This document shows, piece by piece, positions 54,648-64,000 of a stretch of DNA of 64,000 nucleotides. This DNA is from AP-15 sp963781215. Its GTDB lineage: Bacteria > Pseudomonadota > Alphaproteobacteria > ATCC43930 > CGMCC-115725. The stretch covers positions 56,458 to 120,457 of the forward strand of contig CAWAFE010000022.1 in the NCBI GenBank assembly GCA_963781215.1. The letters run 5' to 3'. The position numbers and the translations under genes are program-made. How positions within the stretch are numbered: position 1 is the stretch's first letter; every line of letters begins with the position of its first letter. The notes under the pieces are model-generated. The model was not told the DNA's origin, searched no databases, and saw only the letters and a program-made list of their open reading frames with translations.

Positions 54648-54942
54648 CCCTGGTGGAACCGAGATGAGCCCTTTGGAGCCCGATGCCTACTCGGCGCTCC
54701 GAGGGTTAGCGGTCATGCCAATTCCTTAGTAAGCGGCGGCCCCGATCCGATCGCCCTCAGCCCGTTTCGCGGCATTCCGATCACCACGCCCGCTGCCTTT
54801 GTGCAGGGCACAATGGCGTGATTTGCAGGAAGGTTTCGACCTTTGCTCCCTATATTGATATCTTGCGCGGGCGAAAGCCGGTCCGGATAGAGGGTTGGTC
54901 TCGGTTTTTTCCCGGCATAGGAAACAGATTTCAGAGTCGCTG
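54648..54942. other. Gene-free stretch upstream of sucA
   Basis: About 295 bp with no recognised gene. The region 54850-54870 (CCTATATTGATATCTT) is AT-rich and could carry a sucA promoter. sucA is probably also transcribed separately from mdh-sucCD because of the intervening genes. Confidence 0.4.
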
Positions 54943-57769
<2,827 letters not shown>

Positions 57770-57774
57770 CGCCG

Positions 57775-58980
57775 ATGGCGACCCTGATCAAGGTGCCGAA
57801 CCTCGGCGAGTCGGTGGCCGAGGCGACGGTGGCGAAATGGCTGAAGCATGCCGGCGATGCGGTCGCGGTCGACGAGCCGCTGGTCGAGCTCGAAACCGAC
57901 AAGGTGACGCTCGAAGTGCCGGCGCCGGCGGCCGGGACATTGGCCGAGATCCTGGCCGAGGAAGGCGCCAACGTGCCGGTGGGGGCGGTGCTCGGTCGGA
58001 TCGCGGAGGGAGCTGCGATGCCGGCAGCCCCTCACCCCGCTCGCGGGGAGAGGGAGGGACCCGCGGATCCCAGGATCGAGTACGGAGAGGAGGGTGAGGG
58101 GCAACCGGCGGCGCTCGATCGCGCCGGCCCCGCCGCGCGCAAGATCGCTGCCGAGGGCGGGCTCGATGCGGCGAGGATCGCGCCGACCGGCCCCGGCGAC
58201 CGCATCACCAAAGCGGATGTGATCGCGGCGCTGGCGCGCCCCGTTCCCGCTGCCGCGCCGGCGCCGACCGCCGCCATCGGCGAACGCGAGGTGCGGGTGC
58301 GCATGACCCGGCTGCGGCGACGGATCGCCGAGCGGCTGAAGGCGGCGCAGAACACCGCCGCGATATTGACCACCTTCAATGAGATCGACATGAGTCAGGC
58401 GATCGGTTTACGCGAGCGCTGGCGCGACGCCTTCGAGAAAAAGCACGGGGTGCGCCTCGGCTTCATGTCGTTCTTCGTCAAGGCCGCGATCGTCGCGCTA
58501 AAGGAGATCCCGGGGGTCAACGCCGAGATTGACGGCGACGATATCCTCTACAAGAACCATTACGACATCGGCGTCGCGGTCGGCACCGGGCACGGGCTGG
58601 TCGTGCCGGTCGTGCGCGACGCCGACCACATGAGCTTTGCCGAAATCGAGAAGGCGATCGCCGCACTCGGCCAGAAGGCGCGCGACGGCAAATTGTCGAT
58701 CGCGGATCTCTCCGGCGGCACCTTTACGATATCGAACGGCGGTGTCTACGGCTCGCTGCTGTCGACGCCGATCCTGAACCCGCCGCAATCGGGCATCCTC
58801 GGCATGCACAAGATCGAGCGACGCCCGGTCGCGATTGCCGACAAGGTGGAGATCCGCCCGATGATGTATGTGGCGCTCTCCTACGACCACCGCATCGTCG
58901 ACGGCGGCGAGGCGGTTGGCTTTCTGGTGCGGATCAAGGAATGTGTCGAGGACCCCTCGCGCCTGTTGTTCGACATGTGA
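57775..58980 (+). CDS. sucB: 2-oxoglutarate dehydrogenase E2 (dihydrolipoamide succinyltransferase)
   Basis: The product is 401 residues. The lipoyl domain (about 1-77) carries the lipoyl lysine in E-T-D-K-V-T-L-E-V. The peripheral-subunit-binding domain is at about 118-150 (A-A-R-K-I-A-A-E). The catalytic domain (about 165-401) has the active-site H-R-I-V-D-G-G-E and D in the same motif. Between the lipoyl and binding domains a charged stretch A-P-H-P-A-R-G-E-R-E-G replaces the usual alanine/proline linker and coincides with a palindromic element (58028-58101). The frame is preserved. It forms the core of the OGDH complex. Confidence 0.95.
   Translation: MATLIKVPNLGESVAEATVAKWLKHAGDAVAVDEPLVELETDKVTLEVPAPAAGTLAEILAEEGANVPVGAVLGRIAEGAAMPAAPHPARGEREGPADPRIEYGEEGEGQPAALDRAGPAARKIAAEGGLDAARIAPTGPGDRITKADVIAALARPVPAAAPAPTAAIGEREVRVRMTRLRRRIAERLKAAQNTAAILTTFNEIDMSQAIGLRERWRDAFEKKHGVRLGFMSFFVKAAIVALKEIPGVNAEIDGDDILYKNHYDIGVAVGTGHGLVVPVVRDADHMSFAEIEKAIAALGQKARDGKLSIADLSGGTFTISNGGVYGSLLSTPILNPPQSGILGMHKIERRPVAIADKVEIRPMMYVALSYDHRIVDGGEAVGFLVRIKECVEDPSRLLFDM
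58028..58101. repeat. Palindromic element inserted in frame in the sucB linker
   Basis: A 10-bp perfect inverted repeat CCCCTCACCC (58028-58037) / GGGTGAGGGG (58092-58101) encloses a second hairpin CCCCGC-TC-GCGGGG at 58035-58048. It is 74 bp long and encodes about 25 charged residues. The same arm words (CCTCACCC, GGGTGAGG) occur in the element at 14429-14557, so both belong to one dispersed family. Ends are approximate. Confidence 0.72.
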
Positions 58981-59013
58981 CCCGGTGCCGGACTGCTTCT
59001 CGCTCCTAGGCTC

Positions 59014-59061
59014 CTCGCAATGAGGATTCCTGGCTGTTATTGCGAGCGAAACGAAGCAATA
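59014..59061. repeat. REP-like inverted repeat between sucB and lpdA
   Basis: CTCGCAATGA (59014-59023) and TTATTGCGAG (59037-59046) form a hairpin with nine matching pairs in ten and a 13-base loop. It is followed by CGAAACGAAGCAAT, giving the widespread ATTGCGAGCGAAnCGAAGCAAT repeat type. It lies in the 123-bp gap before lpdA. A role in mRNA stability or attenuation between the E2 and E3 genes is possible but not shown. Confidence 0.6.
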
Positions 59062-59103
59062 TCGGCGACGCATTGCGCCGATCTGACCCCGGCGAGGTTA
59101 ACC

Positions 59104-60495
59104 ATGGCCGATCGCTACGACGTCGTGATCATCGGGGCTGGGCCGGGCGGCTATGTTGCGGCGATCCGGGCGGCTCAGCTCGGGCTGAAGGCTGCTTGCG
59201 TCGAAAGCCGCGCGAGCCTCGGCGGCACCTGCCTCAATATCGGCTGCATTCCGTCGAAGGCGCTGTCTGCAATCCTCGGAGAAATTTGCCGAGGCCAAAA
59301 GCGCGCTCGCCGAGCACGGGGTCAAGGTCGGCGAGGTCGGGACTCGATCTCGCCGCGATGATGAGCCGCAAGGACAAGGTCGTGACGACCCTGACCCGCG
59401 GCGTCGAATTCCTGTTCCGCAAGAACAAGATCGACTGGCTGAATGGAAAGGGCCGGATCGCCGCACCGGGGCGGGTCGTCGTCGCCGGCGCCGACGGCGC
59501 GGCGCAGGAGGTCGAGGCGGGCGCGATCATCGTCGCGACCGGCTCCGAGAGCACACCGTTCCCCGGCATCGAGATCGACGAGACGCGCATCCTGTCCTCG
59601 ACCGGCGCCTTGTCGCTCGACCATGTGCCGGAGCGGCTCATCGTTATCGGCGGCGGCTATATCGGGCTCGAACTCGGTTCGGTGTGGCGGCGGCTTGGCG
59701 CCGAGGTCACGGTCGTCGAACTCCTCGACCGGATCGTGCCTGAACATGGACCACGAGCTGGGCACGGCATTGCAGAGGGTGCTGGCCCGCTCGGGGATCG
59801 AATTCAAGCTCGGCGTCAAGGTGACGGGGATCGGCGAGGCGCAAGACCGGCTGACGGTCGAGATCGAGGGCGGCGCGCTTGCGGCCGATGCCGCGCTGGT
59901 GGCGATCGGTCGGCGGCCCTACCTCGACGGGCTGGGCCTCGACGAGATCGGCGTCGCGCGCGACGCGCAGGGCCGCATCGCGGTCGATGACGGCTTTGCC
60001 ACGAATGTCCCCGGTATCTACGCGATCGGCGACGCAATCCGCGGCCCAATGCTGGCGCACAGGGCCATGGAGGAAGGTTCCGCACTCGCCGAACGCCTTG
60101 CCGGGCAGAAGCCGCCGATCAACTACGACGCGATCCCGGCGGTCATCTATACCTGGCCCGAGGCCGCCTCGGTCGGCAAGACCGAGGAGGAGCTGAAGGC
60201 GGCCGGGACGGCCTACCGGGCCGGCAAATTCCCATTCACCGCCAACCCGCGCGCTCGCACCAACGGATACACCGAAGGCTTCGTCAAGATCCTCGCCGAC
60301 AGCGCCACCGACCGGGTCCTCGGCGTGCACATCATCGGCCCCGACGCCGGGACGATGATCGCCGAGGCGGCGCTGGCAATCGAGTTCGGCGCATCGGCCG
60401 AGGACATCGCCCGCACCTGCCACGCCCACCCGACCCTGAGCGAGGCGGTCAAGGAAGCCGCCCTCGCCGTCGCCGGCAGGGCGATCCATATCTGA
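59104..60495 (+). CDS. lpdA: Dihydrolipoyl dehydrogenase (E3), three apparent frameshifts
   Basis: Removing single extra bases at about 59265, 59340 and 59743 gives 462 residues, normal for the family. Motifs in order are the FAD site V-I-I-G-A-G-P-G-G-Y, the redox disulfide G-G-T-C-L-N-I-G-C-I-P-S-K, NAD site V-I-G-G-G-Y-I-G-L-E-L-G and the dimer-partner His/Glu in H-A-H-P-T-L-S-E. It reoxidises lipoyl groups of the 2-oxoacid dehydrogenase complexes. Since lpd is rarely dispensable, the shifts are probably sequencing errors. It ends 21 bp before the RidA gene. Confidence 0.93.
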
Positions 60496-60516
60496 ACCCA
60501 GCGAAGGAGCTGCAGC

Positions 60517-60864
60517 ATGACGATCGAGCGGCACAAGGTCGGGGCGCGGATGAGTCAGGCGGTGGCCTATGGGCAGACCGTCTATCTGGCCGGGCAGGTG
60601 GCCGACACGCCGGGGGCGGATATCGGCCAGCAGACCCAGGAGGTGCTGCGCAAGATCGACGAATTGCTGGCTGCCGCCGGCACCGACAACTCGAAGCTGT
60701 TGTCGGCGACGATCTGGCTCGCCGACATGCGCGGCTATGACGCGATGAACGCGGTCTGGGACGCCTGGGTCTCGCTCGGCAACACCCCCGGCCGGGCCTG
60801 CGTCGAGGCGCGGCTCGCGGCACCGCACTGGAGGGTCGAGATCGCCGTGATCGCCGCTCGCTGA
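60517..60864 (+). CDS. RidA/YjgF/Rid-family enamine/imine deaminase
   Basis: The product is 115 residues with GAAGGAG upstream. Family residues are V-Y-L-A-G-Q-V-A and, near the end, G-R-A-C-V-E-A-R with the conserved R and E. The Rid7-like start M-T-I-E-R-H-K-V-G-A-R-M-S-Q is typical of a subgroup found in catabolic regions. It would hydrolyse reactive enamines or imines. It follows lpdA by 21 bp and may be read through from it. Confidence 0.87.
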   Translation: MTIERHKVGARMSQAVAYGQTVYLAGQVADTPGADIGQQTQEVLRKIDELLAAAGTDNSKLLSATIWLADMRGYDAMNAVWDAWVSLGNTPGRACVEARLAAPHWRVEIAVIAAR

Positions 60865-60897
60865 GCTGGTCCAGGCCCAGGGGATCACGAGATCGGC

Positions 60898-61680
60898 TCA
60901 GGGCACCAGTACCGAGCGGCCGACGACGCGGCCGGCGCGCAAATCTTCGAGGGCGGCGTTGGCGTCGGAGAACGGCCGGGTGGCGAACGGGATGCGGTCG
61001 GCCTTGGTGCGTGCGACCAGCGCCAGCAAATCCTTCAGCTCGCCGAGGCTGCCGGTGTAGGAGCCCTGGACGGTCGTGGATCAGGAAGGACAAAGTGATG
61101 TCACCGCCGAACAGACCGACAATCACGAGCTTACCGCCTTTCCCGAGGATGTCGAGCCCGACCTGTGCCGTCGCATTGGCGCCGACAAAGTCGATCGCCC
61201 CCAACACCGGACCGCCGGCGAGGGTCCGGATCTGGCGCGCGGCGTCATCGGCCGCGCTGTCGACCGCGGCGAGCGCACCCGCGTGCAACGCCGCCTCGCG
61301 TTTTTTGGCGTCGATGTCGACGACGATCGCATCCTTGCCGTTCATGGCCTTCACGAGGGTGAGGCACATCAGCCCGAGCCCGCAGGCGCCGATCAGCACG
61401 ATCGGGTGGTCATGGACGACGGCCCCGAGCTTGCGTAGCGCCCCGAAGGTGATGACCCCGGAGCAGGCATAAGGTGCCGCCTCGGCCGGGCTCAGCCCGT
61501 CGAGCGGGATCAGGTAGCGCGGATGCGGAACCACCATGTGGTCGGCATAGCCGCCCGGCAGAAAGACGCCGAGCGAACGCAGCCGGGCGCAAAGCTGCTC
61601 CCGCCGCCGCAGCAGACCGCGCACTCGCCGCAGCCGAGCCATGGGAAGACCAAGAATTTCTCGCAGACCGCGACCCCTGG
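60898..61680 (-). pseudogene. Zinc-type alcohol dehydrogenase, N-terminally truncated at an IS630 remnant
   Basis: About 250 C-terminal residues of a medium-chain zinc dehydrogenase. Visible are L-V-F-P-W-L-G-C-G-E-C-A-V-C (structural zinc cysteines), G-V-F-L-P-G-G-Y-A-D-H, P-Y-A-C-S-G-V-I-T-F-G-A and the NAD motif G-A-C-G-L-G-L-M. It ends L-R-A-G-R-V-V-G-R-S-V-L-V-P. One extra base at about 61078 and a shift near 61610 break the frame. The first 80 or so residues, including the catalytic-zinc cysteine, are missing where transposase homology begins at 61682. It is probably non-functional. Confidence 0.75.
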
Positions 61681-61681
61681 C

Positions 61682-61957
61682 GCGCTTGGCAGCCACAAGG
61701 GCAAGGCGGTGCGCCGCCTGATCCGCAGCGCCGGCGCCACGCTGTTCTTCCTGCCGCGCTACTCGCTCGATCTCAATCCGATCGAGCAGGTCTTCGCCAA
61801 GCTCAAGACCCTGCTGCGCAAAACCGACCCACGCACGATCGAGGCCACCTGGCGCGGCATCGGCAGTCTTCTCGACCGCTTTACCCCAAAGGAATGCGCC
61901 AATTACCTCGCCAATGCCGGCTATCCTTCAGCCTAACAGGATCATGCTCTAGCTAGC
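61682..61957 (+). mobile_element. IS630-family transposase, C-terminal remnant
   Basis: About 85 residues of the C-terminal DDE part: L-G-S-H-K-G-K-A-V-R-R-L-I-R, F-F-L-P-R-Y-S-L-D-L-N-P-I-E-Q-V-F (the last E is catalytic) and F-T-P-K-E-C-A-N-Y-L, ending at TAA near 61936. The sequence AACAGGATCATGCTCTAG just after resembles an IS630 end. No N-terminal half or left end was found, so only a fragment is left, abutting the truncated dehydrogenase. Confidence 0.8.
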
Positions 61958-62321
61958 GGTACGCGCCGATTTGGAGAACTACCTTTGAGGATTGCGCCAC
62001 AGGCGCCGAGGACTTTCCCGCCCGCCCGAACCCGCAGCTGGGATTTGGTTGCACATGCAGGTGGCCCAAGACCCACGCCTCACCGCGCGAGCGCGGCGGT
62101 TGTCTGGCTCTTGTCGGCATGTCGGCGCCCCGGGGCTCAAATACGAGATTGATGCGCGGTAATTCCGAAACCCGACGACGAAATCGCCAATCGATGCTGA
62201 TTTATGGCCGGCCAATGAACACACCCTCGGCATCAGGTGAATTTCTCGGAAACTGACGCACGCTTTGATCTGGCATCGAAAATGATCGTCAAAAAAGACC
62301 CCCGCATGGGGCGCAAACCCC
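61958..62321. other. Gene-free stretch before the 128-residue unknown gene
   Basis: About 360 bp. No conserved gene was recognised. Lower GC from about 62150 on. A hairpin CCCCGCATGGGG preceded by AAAAAAGA lies near 62291-62311. Confidence 0.45.
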
Positions 62322-62350
62322 TTAACGAACCTGCCCTCAGCTGCTATACT
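62322..62350 (+). promoter_or_regulatory. Probable sigma-70-type promoter
   Basis: TTAACG (62322-62327) and TATACT (62345-62350) are separated by 17 bases. The -10 element lies 36 bases before the ATG at 62387. The surrounding DNA is AT-rich relative to the rest of the window. No ribosome binding site of normal strength is obvious before the start. Confidence 0.5.
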
Positions 62351-62386
62351 ACGAACGAGACCTTTATTCCCTGGTTTTGAACCCGG

Positions 62387-62773
62387 ATGAACGTTGACAG
62401 AGCTACCATCAGGGCAATGGTCGAAGACTATTTTCGATCAACCTGGACGACTTCTCGACAGAGTGGAAATCTTGAGCTTGTTCTTGGCATGAGGGAGCGA
62501 TTTTACGAGCGAGTCAACGCTACCGCCGCATTGATGCCACCCGTTCAAGCCAACGAATTCCTCAAGATGGTCGAAGAGGAACGCGATCTTCTCTTAGATG
62601 AACGCGATAGGGATCCAGAGGCGCTGAGAGTCCGGCTTGGGATTGTGCCTGCACCAGTCATCGCACCAAGTGTCATCTACCATCAGCAGGGTATTCCCGA
62701 AATGGCAATGCGGACGGCTATCCGCGCCGGAATCTGGGAATCGATCTTTTCACTTTTTCGGCTGTTCCGGTGA
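62387..62773 (+). CDS. Protein of unknown function, 128 residues
   Basis: It begins M-N-V-D-R-A-T-I-R-A-M-V-E-D-Y-F and is largely helical, with A-N-E-F-L-K-M-V-E-E-E-R-D-L-L-L-D-E-R-D. The last 20 residues are hydrophobic and end F-S-L-F-R-L-F-R, a possible amphipathic or tail-anchor helix. Codon use is markedly less GC-biased than that of its neighbours, and together with the nearby IS630 remnant this hints at acquisition from outside. No family recognised. Confidence 0.55.
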   Translation: MNVDRATIRAMVEDYFRSTWTTSRQSGNLELVLGMRERFYERVNATAALMPPVQANEFLKMVEEERDLLLDERDRDPEALRVRLGIVPAPVIAPSVIYHQQGIPEMAMRTAIRAGIWESIFSLFRLFR

Positions 62774-62927
62774 CAAGTCTATTAAAAAATCGAAAATTGC
62801 CGACCCTCTCGTATGCCTACCGGATTCCGGTCGCCTGAGGCTCATTTAGCGTTCCTGCCTGTATGGCAAATTCGAGACCGGAAGATGCCCCCACAGCCCG
62901 CCGCCTCATAGGGGATCGAGACTCGCC

Positions 62928-63707
62928 TCACGCCGTTGCGGCGCCGTCGACCGGGAGGGCGGCGCCGGAGACGAAGGAGGCTTCGTCGGAGATTAGGAAG
63001 AGGGCGGCGTTGGCGATCTCCTCGGGGCGACCGGTGCGGCCCATCGGGTTCTGCCGGCCGCGCTGCACGACGAGCTCCTCCCGGTCCATGCCGGCGGTGC
63101 GCTGCTGGTCGGGCCGGGCGACAAAGACGCGCAGCATTGGCGTGTCGATCGGGCCGGGGCAGATCGCGTTGACGCGGATCTTTTCGGACGCAAGCCGTTT
63201 GGCCAGCGACCGGACAAAGCCGACGACGCCGAACTTGGCCATCGAATAGACCGGACTAAAGGCCGAACCGACGAGCCCGGAGGTCGAAGCGGTGTAGAGC
63301 AAGGCGCCGCCGCCGCGCGCCCGCATTTCGGGGATCGCCGCCTCGGTTGTCACCAGCACGGTGCGCAGGTTGAGGCCGATGGCGATATCGAAATCGGCCA
63401 TCTCGATGCCTTCGATCGAGGCTGGGCCTGGATGGCCGACATGGTTCCAGACAAAGTCGAGCCCGCCGAATTGCGTCGCCGTGCGGCGCACGATGGCGCG
63501 GGCGAAATCGTCCTGGCGCAGGTCGCCGACGAGCCCTAACGCCCGACCACCGGCCGCGGCAATCTCGCCGACGACGGCGTCGACCCCCGACTGATCGATG
63601 TCGACCACCCCGACCGCGGCACCCTCGCGCGCAAAGCGCAGCGCGCCGGCCCGTCCCATCCCCGACGCCGCGGCGGTGACGATGCCGATCTTGCCTTCCA
63701 GCCGCAT
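62928..63707 (-). CDS. Short-chain dehydrogenase/reductase
   Basis: The product is 259 residues from ATG 63707, preceded by GGGGAGGAAT. The cofactor motif is V-T-A-A-A-S-G-M-G-R (TGxxxGxG type with A replacing G at one position). The catalytic residues are S in Y-T-A-S-T-S-G and Y-x-x-x-K in Y-S-M-A-K. It has P-G-P-I-D-T-P and D-G-A-A-T-A at the end. Classical SDR oxidoreductase; the substrate is unknown. No adjacent partner is visible. Confidence 0.88.
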   Translation of the reverse strand: MRLEGKIGIVTAAASGMGRAGALRFAREGAAVGVVDIDQSGVDAVVGEIAAAGGRALGLVGDLRQDDFARAIVRRTATQFGGLDFVWNHVGHPGPASIEGIEMADFDIAIGLNLRTVLVTTEAAIPEMRARGGGALLYTASTSGLVGSAFSPVYSMAKFGVVGFVRSLAKRLASEKIRVNAICPGPIDTPMLRVFVARPDQQRTAGMDREELVVQRGRQNPMGRTGRPEEIANAALFLISDEASFVSGAALPVDGAATA

Positions 63708-64000
63708 GGTATTCCTCCCCAATGCTAAACAGCGTCTCGAGCGGATGTCAGGTCTGGTTCTGATGGCGCTGCCGTGGGCGGTTATCGCCGATTTAGCCGA
63801 GAAGCGCGAGCCGCGTCGGATCGCTCCCAAAGGAATTTCCGCGATACGGCGGAGACGCAGCAGCTCTCATTGCAGGCTGTCGAGAAGGCGCAAGGTCCCG
63901 CGCCGAACGTGGCCAAGGGACCCGCTACTATGAGACTGGGCAAGAATTAAACCAGAGGGCCGAAGAACCGTTGTAAGCCAATAATCTCTAGAAGAGAACT
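63708..64000. other. Right edge, no gene recognised
   Basis: About 290 bp after the SDR start, presumably its promoter region. No ORF with recognisable motifs or codon bias, no tRNA and no repeat was found. Confidence 0.45.

Overview
The window is GC-rich (roughly two thirds G+C by eye) with strong third-position bias. It reads as a chromosomal segment of an alphaproteobacterium, probably of Rhodospirillales type. The grounds are the gene order dgt - argS - SPOR protein - nagZ - scpA - scpB, an LDH-type malate dehydrogenase heading mdh-sucC-sucD ... sucA-sucB-lpdA, and the divergent pair LpoA-like activator / rsmI-yraN. No rRNA, tRNA, CRISPR array, plasmid or phage genes were seen.

Layout. 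1-7.8 kb: SirB1 protein, BON lipoprotein, yraN, rsmI, LpoA-like lipoprotein, an F420/FMN luciferase-like oxidoreductase, an EAL phosphodiesterase, an alpha/beta hydrolase, an XRE regulator and a small membrane protein. 7.9-13.2 kb: a catabolic-looking set (beta-hydroxyacid dehydrogenase, carboxymuconolactone decarboxylase-like protein, two amidohydrolases, a VOC dioxygenase-like protein). 13.2-16.2 kb: a broken MmeI-type (Type IIL) restriction-modification gene carrying a palindromic element. 16.7-19.7 kb: a luciferase-like monooxygenase, a HiPIP, a VOC protein and a second beta-hydroxyacid dehydrogenase. 19.7-26.1 kb: an RTX protein with its type I secretion ABC transporter and HlyD adaptor, preceded by a TolB/TPR regulator. 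26.3-32.3 kb: a fluoroacetate-dehalogenase-like hydrolase, a radical SAM protein, a flavin monooxygenase, a TetR regulator and a candidate selenoprotein. 32.4-39.3 kb: conserved housekeeping genes. 39.5-45.1 kb: a second catabolic cluster. 45.4-50 kb: an IS1182-type element, a damaged winged-helix/TolB/TPR gene and a tandem pair of uncharacterised exported proteins. 50.4-60.5 kb: the TCA block. 60.5-64 kb: RidA, an alcohol dehydrogenase truncated at an IS630 remnant, an unknown gene and a short-chain dehydrogenase.

The strongest unusual signal is at 31149-32328. A GrdB/PrdB-family ('selenoprotein B') gene is interrupted by one in-frame TGA that sits in a U-x-x-C motif and is followed, 11 nt downstream, by a perfect 6-bp GC hairpin matching the geometry of a bacterial SECIS element. 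Other notable points are an in-frame palindromic element in the linker of sucB, a related element inside the MmeI gene, an alpha/beta hydrolase with a cysteine at the nucleophile elbow, and the RTX secretion locus.

Many genes, including ones expected to be indispensable (rsmI, sucA, lpdA), appear frameshifted. In eight genes 16 shifts are equivalent to a single extra base, and removing them restores full-length proteins of normal size. I read these as insertion errors in the sequence rather than gene decay, and annotate those genes as probably intact. The MmeI gene, the second TolB/TPR gene, the second exported-protein copy and the truncated dehydrogenase look more like true remnants, though the same caution applies.
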